Shown here: positions 25,797 through 33,131 of the stretch, piece by piece | Numbering within the stretch: the first letter of the stretch is position 1 | Layout: each line of letters starts with the position of its first letter | DNA from: JACVRW01 sp963733885 | GTDB taxonomy: Bacteria > Actinomycetota > Thermoleophilia > Solirubrobacterales > Thermoleophilaceae | NCBI GenBank assembly: GCA_963733885.1 | Contig: CAVTES010000008.1 | Coordinates: 186,001-250,000 of the forward strand | Direction: 5' to 3' | Length of the DNA stretch: 64,000 nt | Program-made: the position numbers and the translations under genes | Notes under the pieces: generated by a model | What the model was told of the DNA's origin: nothing | Seen by the model: the letters and a program-made list of their open reading frames with translations, nothing else | Databases searched by the model: none

Positions 25797-28230
25797 GCTC
25801 CCGGACGCCGCCCGCTGCGTGATCGTGGGGGGCGGCGTCGGGGGGACGTCGATCGCGTACCACCTGGCGGAGCTCGGGTGGGACGACGTGGCGCTGGTGG
25901 AGCGCAACCAACTCACCTCGGGCTCGACCTTCCACTCCGCGGGGCTGGTCGGCCAGCTGCGCGGCTCGGTCTCACTGACGAAGATGATGATGTACTCGGT
26001 CGAGCTCTACCGGACGATCCCGGGCTGGGTCGAGTGCGGCGGCATCCGGCTCGCCTCGAGCGAGGAGCGGATGGAGGAGCTTCGCCGCCAGGCGGGCTGG
26101 GCGAAGACCTTCGGCCTGCCGCTGGAGCTGATCTCCGCCTCGGAGGCCCAGGAGCTGTTCCCGCTCATGTCGACAGAGGGCGTGCTCGGCGCGGCGCTCC
26201 TCCCCACCGACGGGTACCTCGACCCCTCCCAGCTCACGTTCACGCTCGCCGAGCGGGCGCGGCAGGGCGGCGCGCGGATCTTCACCTCCACGCGCGTGAC
26301 GGGGATAGACGTCTCTGGCGGCCGCGTCCGGCGGGTGCGGACCGAGCGCGGCGACATCGACTGCGAGGTGGCGGTGATCGCCGCCGGCATGTTCTCGGCC
26401 GAGGTCGGCCGGCTGGCCGGCGTCCGAATCCCGGTGCAGCCGATGTCGCACCAGTACCTCGTTACCCAGCCGTTCCGGGAGCGCGACCCCTCGAAGCCGC
26501 TGCCCACCCTGCGCGACCCGGACCAGCTGATCTACTTCCGCGAGGACGGCGGCGGCCTCGTGATGGGCGGGTACGAACGCCAGTCTGCTCCCGCCTTCCT
26601 TCCCGGCGGGCCGGCTCGCTACGACCAGATCCCGGCGGACTTCAACGGCCGCCTGCTCGAGGATGACTGGGACCGGTTCGAGGAGATCGTGGTGAACTCG
26701 CGCCGGCGCGTGCCGCAGATGGAGCACGTGCAGGTCACGCGCATGATCAACGGGCCCGAGGGCTTCACCCCGGACAACGAGTTCTGCCTCGGCGAGACCT
26801 CGGTGGGCGGGCTGTTCGTGGCCGCCGGCTTCTGCGCCCACGGGCTGGCGGGGGCGGGCGGGATCGGCAAGGTGATGGCGGAGTGGATCGCCGCAGGTGA
26901 GCCGTCGCTCGACATCTGGCACATGGACGTGCGGCGCTTCGGGGCCCAGTACCGCTCGCCCTCCTATTCGCTGAAGCGGATCCGGGAGACCTACGAGACC
27001 TACTACGACATCAAGTACCCGGCTCACGAGCGTGAGGCCGGCCGGCCGCTGCGGATGTCGCCGGCGGGTTCCTGGCATCGCGAGCACGACGCTTTCTTCG
27101 GCGAGAAGTCGGGCTGGGAGCGGGTGAACTGGTACGAGTCGAACGCCACCGCCGGCGACGACTCGCTGCGGCCGCGCGGGTGGGCCGGCAAGCACTGGTC
27201 ACCGGCCATCGGCGCCGAGCACCTGGCCTGCCGCACCGGGGCGGCGCTGTTCGACGAGAGCTCGTTCTCGAAGATCGAGGTGGCCGGGCCCGGGGCTGCT
27301 TCGCTGCTGGAGCGGCTGTGCGACAACCGGGTGGCCCGCGAGGTGGGCCGGATCACCTACACGCAGATGCTCAACTCCCGCGGCGGGATCGAGTGCGACC
27401 TCACCGTGGCCCGGCTCGGCGAGGAGCGCTTCTCGATCGTCACGGGCACGGCCTTCGGGAACCACGACCGCGAGTGGATCCGGCGCCACCTACCGGCCGA
27501 CGGGTCCGTGCAGGTTCACGACGTGACGTCGGCCTGGGCGTGCTTCGGCATCTGGGGCCCGCGGTCGCGCGAGGTGCTGGCACCGCTCACGCCGCAATCT
27601 TTGGCGAACGGCGACTTCCCGTACATGTCGGTGCGCGAGACGACAGTGGGCGACGTGCCGGTGCGCGCGCTGCGCGTCACCTATGTCGGCGAGCTCGGCT
27701 GGGAGCTCTACTGCCCGACCGAGTACGGGCTGACGCTCTGGCGCACGCTGTGGGAGGCGGGGCGGCCCGTCGACCTCGTGGGGGGCGGGTACAGGGCGAT
27801 CGACTCGCTGCGGATCGAGAAGGGCTACCGCGTCTGGGGCGCGGACGTGACTCCGGACGAGACCCCCTACGAGGGGGGCGTGGGGTTTGCGGTCAAGCTC
27901 GACAAGCCGGGCGGATTCGTGGGCCGGGAAGCCCTGGTGGAGGCGAAGGAACGAGGGCCGCGCGCGGTGCTGTGCTGCCTGACACTCGAGGACCCTCGCT
28001 CGGTGGCGCTCGGCAACGAGCCGGTTCGGACCGGGAACTCGGTGGTGGGGCGGGTGACGAGCGGAGGCTATGGCTACAGCGTTGGGTCCTCGATCGCGTA
28101 CGCGTACCTGCCGCCGGAGCACGCCGGGCCCGGGACGGACGTGGCGGTAGAGATCTTCGGGCGGTGGGTGAAGGGCGAGGTGGCGGAGGAGCCGCTCTTC
28201 GACCGGGCGGGCGAGCGCGTGCGGGCCTGA
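25780..28230 (+). CDS. FAD-dependent oxidoreductase fused to GcvT (dimethylglycine/sarcosine dehydrogenase type)
   Basis: An 816-residue protein from GTG 25780, overlapping the kinase gene by 17 nt. Residues about 12-370 form a DAO-type FAD domain (CVIVGGGVGGTSIAYHLAELG, NQLTSGSTFHSAGLVGQLR with the likely covalent-flavin His region). A linker domain carries the sequence AHEREAGRPLRMSPA. The GcvT aminomethyltransferase domain starts near 430 (GAALFDESSFSKIEVAGPGA), has YTQMLNSRGGIECDLTV, and ends with a C-terminal barrel (VGRVTSGGYGYSVG). Such proteins demethylate dimethylglycine or sarcosine and pass the one-carbon unit to tetrahydrofolate. The exact N-methyl amine is uncertain. Confidence 0.93.
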   Translation: MAALRELPDAARCVIVGGGVGGTSIAYHLAELGWDDVALVERNQLTSGSTFHSAGLVGQLRGSVSLTKMMMYSVELYRTIPGWVECGGIRLASSEERMEELRRQAGWAKTFGLPLELISASEAQELFPLMSTEGVLGAALLPTDGYLDPSQLTFTLAERARQGGARIFTSTRVTGIDVSGGRVRRVRTERGDIDCEVAVIAAGMFSAEVGRLAGVRIPVQPMSHQYLVTQPFRERDPSKPLPTLRDPDQLIYFREDGGGLVMGGYERQSAPAFLPGGPARYDQIPADFNGRLLEDDWDRFEEIVVNSRRRVPQMEHVQVTRMINGPEGFTPDNEFCLGETSVGGLFVAAGFCAHGLAGAGGIGKVMAEWIAAGEPSLDIWHMDVRRFGAQYRSPSYSLKRIRETYETYYDIKYPAHEREAGRPLRMSPAGSWHREHDAFFGEKSGWERVNWYESNATAGDDSLRPRGWAGKHWSPAIGAEHLACRTGAALFDESSFSKIEVAGPGAASLLERLCDNRVAREVGRITYTQMLNSRGGIECDLTVARLGEERFSIVTGTAFGNHDREWIRRHLPADGSVQVHDVTSAWACFGIWGPRSREVLAPLTPQSLANGDFPYMSVRETTVGDVPVRALRVTYVGELGWELYCPTEYGLTLWRTLWEAGRPVDLVGGGYRAIDSLRIEKGYRVWGADVTPDETPYEGGVGFAVKLDKPGGFVGREALVEAKERGPRAVLCCLTLEDPRSVALGNEPVRTGNSVVGRVTSGGYGYSVGSSIAYAYLPPEHAGPGTDVAVEIFGRWVKGEVAEEPLFDRAGERVRA

Positions 28231-28411
28231 CCGAAGCGCGGCAGAGATAGCCCCCCTCGCGCGTTGCTTCCCAGAAGGACGCACCGTCTTGACATCTCCA
28301 GCCCTCCGCCCCAGCAGCTCGGCCGCCGCGGTCGCGGCCCGGGTTCGCCTGTCCGAGCCCGGGAGAAAGTGCAGGAAGCCTTTGGTCGACAGACTGAAGC
28401 GTGGCTCCGGC

Positions 28412-28882
28412 ATGCCGTCGCGGCCTGCCCGCCGCGAGGCTTTCCTTGCACTCGCGGCCTTCGCGGCCGGGCTGGCGGTCACCTTCGCGGTGACGGCCGG
28501 AGGCGAGGAGCCGGAGGCGAGTGAGCCCGTGGGGTCCCGGGCCATCCCACTCGGGCTCGAGACGCCCTCCACAGACCGCCTCTCACTGGGCCGGGCGAAG
28601 GCGCTTCCCACACTCGTGATCCCCAAGCCGGATCCAAAGCCGAAGCGCGTGCGAACGGCTTCAGCGCCTGCAACGCCGCCGGCGCCGGCCCGCCCGGCTC
28701 GAGCCGAACCCCGCCCGGTCCCCGAGGCTCCGGCCCCGGCGCCTCCGCCCGCACCGGCGCCTCCGCCTCCGGCCCCGCCGCCACCCGCACCCGCGCCCCC
28801 GCCCCCGCCGGAGCCCGCTCCGGCCCCGCGGCCTGCCCCGGCGCCCGAGCCGACCCCGATCGATTTCGACGACGGCGGCTGA
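28412..28882 (+). CDS. Single-pass membrane protein with long Pro/Ala-rich tail
   Basis: A 156-residue protein if started at ATG 28412; an earlier ATG at 28289 adds 41 residues without conserved features. It has a basic start, one membrane helix (AFLALAAFAAGLAVTFAVTAG) and an exported segment, then about 75 residues of almost pure Pro/Ala/Glu ending in DFDDGG. Such tails cross the cell wall or serve as flexible spacers. It ends 3 nt before the pseudokinase gene, so the two are probably coexpressed. No enzyme motif. Confidence 0.65.
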   Translation: MPSRPARREAFLALAAFAAGLAVTFAVTAGGEEPEASEPVGSRAIPLGLETPSTDRLSLGRAKALPTLVIPKPDPKPKRVRTASAPATPPAPARPARAEPRPVPEAPAPAPPPAPAPPPPAPPPPAPAPPPPPEPAPAPRPAPAPEPTPIDFDDGG

Positions 28883-28885
28883 GCC

Positions 28886-30940
28886 ATGATTGCGCTGCTC
28901 GACAGCCGGAAGGTCGATGTCGCGGCCGTCGCGCACGCGCTCGACGGCCTTCGCGCCCGAGGAGCGACCTGTCAGGCCTATCTGCAAGCCGGCGGACACG
29001 ACGTATGCGTCAACGCGGTGAACGGCGGCGGCCACGGCTGGCGCGAATACTCGGAGGCCGCGTCGAGGCGCGCGGCCACCCGCGGACGCCGGCTGCTGCC
29101 CGTGCTCGACAGCGGGGAGGTCGACGGCCGGTACTGGATCGCCTACGACATGGGCTCCACGACCTCACTGCCGAAGTACCGCGGGCTCCACCCCTTGCCG
29201 ACGGCCACGTGCATACGCGTCCTCTCCGACGTCGCCCGGGCACTCGACGACGCCGCCCGCGACGGCGTCTTCCCCACCGAGCTTCCTCCCGAATCGGTGT
29301 TCGTCTCGCGGCGGGGTGCCCGTCTCGGCGACCTCGGCACGACGCGGGAAGCCTTTGATCGCGCGGCGTTCGAGCTCGAGGGCGACCCTGCCTTCGTGCC
29401 TCCGGAGGTGCTGCACGGCGAGCGCGCCGGCGAGCGCTCGGGCGTGTATCTGTTCGGCGCGCTGCTGTACCACCTCATCACGGGTGCGACGCCCCGACCC
29501 GGACCCTCCATGCCGCTCGGCGGCGCCCGACCCGACCTTCCCGTGTCAATCAAGTCGATCATCGCCACGGTCATGGCCGACGACCCGGGAAGCCGCCCAG
29601 CCTCGGCCGGCGAGGCCCACGACATGGCGAGGCGAGCCCTCCGCGGCGAGCCCCCGGCGCGCACCGGCGGCGTGCGCCGGCGAGCGCGCACGCCCAAGCA
29701 GGGGGTGGGGCTCAATCGGGCAACGGCCAAGCCGAACGGGGCCGCCCCGAAGCTGGACGCAACGGCGCCCAAGCCGAACGGGGCCGCGCCCAAGCACACA
29801 CCAGCGGCCGGGCCGGGACCCAAGCCGAAGGCGACGGCGACCGCCCTAAAGCCGACACCCAAGTCGAAGGCGCCCGCACCCAAGCCGGAGTCCGCAGTGA
29901 AGTCCGCCGCCGCGAAGTCCGCGGTTCCGAGCCCCGCTTCACCGGAAGCCGCCCGCCCGAAATCCGCCAAGGCACCGGAGCCCCGCTCCTGGCAGGGGCC
30001 TTCGAGGTCGGGCCGGAAGCCCGCCGTCGCGAAACCGGCCGCCGCACAGCCCGCCGCGTCGAAGCAAACAGCCCCGAAGCAGGACACCCGTCGACCCGCC
30101 GCCGGCAAGGCCTCGGCTGAAGCGCCCGCCCGCGCGAGGCCCGCCCCCAGGAAGCCCTCCGCGCGGGCGGTCGCCGTGGGCAGCGCACTCCTGCTCGGAG
30201 CCGCGGCGGGACTGCTCCTCGGCTCGTCGCCCGATCCCGAGCCGGCACGCGCTCAGAGCGTGACCGCGGGCAGCCTCTCGGTAACCCTCCCGCCCGGCTG
30301 GCACCCCGGCGATCGCGGCGGAGAGCGCCTGTCGGCTCGGGCGGACTCGGGCGTCAGCCTTCACGCGCGCCTGGTCGATCGGCCGCTCGACCTGCAGGAG
30401 GAATACACGGCCGTGCGGCTCGGAGAGTTCCAGGTCTGGCGCCACGCGGCACGGGGTGCCGCGGTCTACACGACCTCGACCAGCAAGGGCACTCTCGTCG
30501 TCACCTGCCGGGCATCGGCGTCCAATGGCTCCGCCCCGCTGCGGGAGTGTGAGCGCGCTGCGTCGACCCTAGGGCTGCGTGGTGCAAGGGCGCTTCCCCT
30601 GGCCGCTGCGCTCGAAGACTCGGAACGCCTGCGCGCCGCCGTCGCGGCCCTGGGTGCCGAACGCGACCGCGCCCGCACCCGGCTCGACCGCGCCTCGACG
30701 CCGCGGGGCCAGCGCCTGCATGCGAAGGATCTCGCGCGTATCCACGAGCGCGCCGCGACTGCCTTGGACGGGCTGGCGGAAGCCGATTCCATCAAGACGG
30801 CTGCGCGCCGCGCCGCCGACGCGTACTCGAGCCTTGCGACGTCGGCGAAGAGCGGGTCGGCGCGGCGCTGGGACAGGATGAGCCAGCGGGTCCGCCGCAG
30901 CGAGGCCGTGCTCGCGAAGGCGATCGCCACCGCAGGCTGA
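28886..30940 (+). CDS. Membrane-anchored pseudokinase-like protein
   Basis: A 684-residue protein. Residues about 80-255 align by eye with the C-lobe of bacterial Ser/Thr kinases: YWIAYDMG hinge, CIRVLSDVARALDDAARDG, then TELPPESVFVS where HRDLKPENV would stand, GDLG (148-151) in place of DFG, VPPEVL for APE and SGVYLFGALLYHLITG. The HRD aspartate and the P-loop and VAIK lysine are not visible, so catalysis is unlikely. An Ala/Lys/Pro linker spans 260-425, one membrane helix 427-447, and an exported domain with coiled-coil-like helices (AVAALGAERDRARTRLDRA) fills the rest. Probable scaffold or sensor. Confidence 0.75.
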   Translation: MIALLDSRKVDVAAVAHALDGLRARGATCQAYLQAGGHDVCVNAVNGGGHGWREYSEAASRRAATRGRRLLPVLDSGEVDGRYWIAYDMGSTTSLPKYRGLHPLPTATCIRVLSDVARALDDAARDGVFPTELPPESVFVSRRGARLGDLGTTREAFDRAAFELEGDPAFVPPEVLHGERAGERSGVYLFGALLYHLITGATPRPGPSMPLGGARPDLPVSIKSIIATVMADDPGSRPASAGEAHDMARRALRGEPPARTGGVRRRARTPKQGVGLNRATAKPNGAAPKLDATAPKPNGAAPKHTPAAGPGPKPKATATALKPTPKSKAPAPKPESAVKSAAAKSAVPSPASPEAARPKSAKAPEPRSWQGPSRSGRKPAVAKPAAAQPAASKQTAPKQDTRRPAAGKASAEAPARARPAPRKPSARAVAVGSALLLGAAAGLLLGSSPDPEPARAQSVTAGSLSVTLPPGWHPGDRGGERLSARADSGVSLHARLVDRPLDLQEEYTAVRLGEFQVWRHAARGAAVYTTSTSKGTLVVTCRASASNGSAPLRECERAASTLGLRGARALPLAAALEDSERLRAAVAALGAERDRARTRLDRASTPRGQRLHAKDLARIHERAATALDGLAEADSIKTAARRAADAYSSLATSAKSGSARRWDRMSQRVRRSEAVLAKAIATAG

Positions 30941-30955
30941 GACCCTCGGTCCCGC

Positions 30956-31432
30956 TTATCCCTCAGCGCACGCGTCCGCGCCGATCTCGCGGGCGACGCG
31001 ATTGGACTCGCTCGAGTCGATGTTCTGCAGGCGCAGAGCGGCCTTCCGGACCGCCTCCTGGTCCGCGCTCTCGATCGCGCCGCGGAGGTCCTCGAGCGCG
31101 GGAATGCCCTGGTTCTCCATCTCCTTGCGGGTGACCTCGACGAACTCCTCCGCCGTCTGGCCGGCCGTCCCCTCCGGACGCTCCAGATCGCCGAGTTCGT
31201 CCACAGCATCACGCGACGCCTCGATCACCCGGTCGACCGCTTCGACGATGTCCTGGGGAGTCTCGGCGTTCTCGCCCACATCGTCGAGCGACTGCTGGGC
31301 CTCGCGGCAGATCTCGTTGGCGCGTTGGGCGAAGTCCGCCTGCGACGGAGCCTCGTCGCCGTCGTCGTCGCCGCCGCAGGACGCGATGGCGACTGCGAGC
31401 AGGCTGAGGAGGGTCAGCGCGAGTCGGGTCAT
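30956..31432 (-). CDS. Small lipoprotein, helical, unknown function
   Basis: A 158-residue protein with a signal peptide and lipobox IASC, followed by an Asp-rich GGDDDGDE segment. The rest is charged helices (FAQRANEICREAQQSL, DIVEAVDRVIEASRDAVDEL). Two Cys (in EICREA and near the C-terminal end) might pair outside. This pattern (lipobox, acidic linker, helical bundle) is common among actinobacterial secreted proteins of unknown role. It converges on the pseudokinase gene with 15 nt between stops. Confidence 0.8.
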   Translation of the reverse strand: MTRLALTLLSLLAVAIASCGGDDDGDEAPSQADFAQRANEICREAQQSLDDVGENAETPQDIVEAVDRVIEASRDAVDELGDLERPEGTAGQTAEEFVEVTRKEMENQGIPALEDLRGAIESADQEAVRKAALRLQNIDSSESNRVAREIGADACAEG

Positions 31433-31461
31433 GCCCGCTGCCTACCCGATCCGCACCACGG

Positions 31462-32202
31462 CTATCCGGGCCGCTCCGGCAGGAGGCCGGCGAGGATGTG
31501 CTCGGTGCCGTCCATGTGCTCCCGCATGAGACGGACCGCGTTGCCGATGTCGCGGTGGCGCAGCTGCTCGACCAGGCGGCGGTGCTGATCGTTGGCTCGG
31601 GTCAGCACCTCCTCGGGGTGGGCGATCCGGGCGATCAGATCGCTCATCTGGCCCTGCACCTCGGTCATGGCGGTCACGAGCCGGGGCGAGTAGGCGGCCT
31701 CGGCGACGCCGATGTGGAAGCGGATGTCGGCGCGGCGGTAGTCGTCGAAGCGCTGCGCGCCGTTCATGTGACGCGTGAGCTCGAGGAGCCGCTCGAGGTC
31801 GTCCACACGCGCGCGCTCGGCCGCGAGCACCGTCGCGCCGGTCTCCACCGCCACACGGTAGTCGAGCACCGCGCGGGCCTCCTCGCCCAGCACCTCGGCC
31901 TCCACGTTCTGGCCGAGCGGCGGCTCCTCCGCGACGAACGTGCCGCCGGCGCGCCCGCGGAAGGAGACGAGGTGGCCGCTCTGGACGAGCGTGGTGAGTG
32001 CCTGGCGGAGGGTGGAGCGAGAGATGCGCAGAAGGTCGGCGAGGTCGCGCTCAGGCGGCAGCTGGCTGCCGGGCACGAGGATGCCGAGCCTGATCGCGGT
32101 ACCGAGCCGCTCTACCGTCTCCTCGAAGGTCGTGGGTGGCTCGACTGGCTTGAATACCGCCTCGAGGGCCGGCGTCTGCTGCAGAGTCGCCGTCGGTTCC
32201 AC
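31462..32202 (-). CDS. FadR/GntR-family transcriptional regulator
   Basis: A 246-residue protein. A GntR winged helix occupies residues about 20-85 (RLGILVPGSQLPPERDLADLL, ISRSTLRQALTTLVQSGHLV) and an all-helical FCD ligand domain the rest (DYRVAVETGATVLAAERA, RFHIGVAEAAYSPRLV with the metal-binding His). FCD regulators sense small carboxylates. Two GTG codons are possible: 32202 lies 7 nt after TACCGT and is preferred over 32205 as a leaderless start. It may act on nearby catabolic genes or on itself; no operator is obvious. Confidence 0.92.
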   Translation of the reverse strand: MEPTATLQQTPALEAVFKPVEPPTTFEETVERLGTAIRLGILVPGSQLPPERDLADLLRISRSTLRQALTTLVQSGHLVSFRGRAGGTFVAEEPPLGQNVEAEVLGEEARAVLDYRVAVETGATVLAAERARVDDLERLLELTRHMNGAQRFDDYRRADIRFHIGVAEAAYSPRLVTAMTEVQGQMSDLIARIAHPEEVLTRANDQHRRLVEQLRHRDIGNAVRLMREHMDGTEHILAGLLPERPG

Positions 32203-32209
32203 CACAGCA

Positions 32210-32215
32210 ACGGTA
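32210..32215 (-). promoter_or_regulatory. Leaderless -10 box (TACCGT) for the FadR-type gene
   Basis: Minus-strand TACCGT ends 7 nt before GTG 32202, matching the TANNNT pattern seen at other genes in the window. Confidence 0.4.
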
Positions 32216-32249
32216 CACCCGGCGCAGCGGCGGCTGCGCCGGCGAGCGC

Positions 32250-32255
32250 TAGATT
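32250..32255 (+). promoter_or_regulatory. Leaderless -10 box (TAGATT)
   Basis: TAGATT ends 8 nt before GTG 32264 of the DUF6812-like gene. Confidence 0.45.
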
Positions 32256-32263
32256 GCGCGGCC

Positions 32264-32515
32264 GTGGACGTGCGCAAGGAACGGGTCATCGTGGAGACAG
32301 ATCGGTATCGCGTGGAGGGCATGTTGACCCTCCCGAAGGAGGGCTACCGCTCGCGCGTGTCGGATCACGTCAACCGGCGCGACCAGGAGTTCTTCACGCT
32401 GGTCGACTGCTCGCTGACCGCCCTGGACGGCTCGCAAAGCGATTGGGAGACGCCGGTGCTGATGCTCGCCCGGCGGCACATCCGGCTGATCGTGCCGGCG
32501 TCCGAGAGCGCCTGA
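32264..32515 (+). CDS. DUF6812-like small protein
   Basis: An 83-residue protein from GTG 32264. The pattern ERVIVETDRYRVEGMLTLPK...EGYRSRVSDHVNRRDQEFFTL is a compact beta-rich unit found in many bacteria, which I associate with DUF6812. Function unknown; a nucleic-acid or ligand-binding small barrel is possible. The next gene starts 1 nt after its stop, so the two form an operon. Confidence 0.75.
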   Translation: MDVRKERVIVETDRYRVEGMLTLPKEGYRSRVSDHVNRRDQEFFTLVDCSLTALDGSQSDWETPVLMLARRHIRLIVPASESA

Positions 32516-32516
32516 G

Positions 32517-33131
32517 GTGGGCGCCGCGGGGCTCCTCGGGCTCGGAGCGGGCTTGGCCGTCGCGGGCGCGGCGCTGTGGTGGCGGAGGCACCCGTCGGCC
32601 TGCCCCTACTCCCAGCGTTTCTGGGTGGAGGCACCACACCCGTTCATCACCCGCGCGCGCCTGCGCGAGACGTTGGCGCCTTCGCCCGGGTCGCGGATCC
32701 TCGAGGTGGGGCCGGGCACCGGGTACTACGCGCTGCCGGTGGCGCGCTGGCTCGGTCCGGACGGTCGCCTCGACATCCTCGACGTCCAGCAGGAGATGCT
32801 CGACCACACGGTGCGGCGTGCCGCCGAGCAGGGGATCTCGAACATCTCGGGAGTCCGGGCCGACGCGCGCGAGATGCCGTTCGACGACGACAGCTTCGAC
32901 GCGGCCTACCTCGTCACCGTGCTCGGCGAGATCCCGGACCAGGGCGCGGCGTTGCGGGAGCTGCGCCGGGTGGTGAAGCCGGACGGCCGGATCGTGGTGG
33001 GCGAGCTGTTCGGCGACCCGCACATGGTCACGCACCGCGCGCTGCGCGACCGGGCCGCCGAGGCGGGCCTGGCAGTGGAGCACAAGCTCGGCGGCCGCCT
33101 GTGGCACTTCACCCGCCTACACCTTTCGTAG
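32517..33131 (+). CDS. Class I SAM-dependent methyltransferase, possibly membrane-associated
   Basis: A 204-residue protein starting at GTG 32517, one base after the preceding stop. An N-terminal hydrophobic stretch (LLGLGAGLAVAGAALWW) may anchor it. Motif I is ILEVGPGTGYYALPVARWL, acidic end DILDVQQEML, then DDSFDAAYLVTVLGEIPD and VVKPDGRIVVGELFGDPH. This resembles UbiE/menaquinone-type and lipid methyltransferases. Substrate unknown; a membrane lipid is possible given the anchor. Its end overlaps the SARP regulator gene by 23 nt. Confidence 0.88.
   Translation: MGAAGLLGLGAGLAVAGAALWWRRHPSACPYSQRFWVEAPHPFITRARLRETLAPSPGSRILEVGPGTGYYALPVARWLGPDGRLDILDVQQEMLDHTVRRAAEQGISNISGVRADAREMPFDDDSFDAAYLVTVLGEIPDQGAALRELRRVVKPDGRIVVGELFGDPHMVTHRALRDRAAEAGLAVEHKLGGRLWHFTRLHLS

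Noticed and set aside
28264..28524. Plus-strand frame with REKVQEAFGRQTEAWLRH upstream of the Pro-rich protein
   Set aside because: It looked like a helical protein for a short stretch, but continues as Arg/Gly-rich noise and overlaps a better frame.
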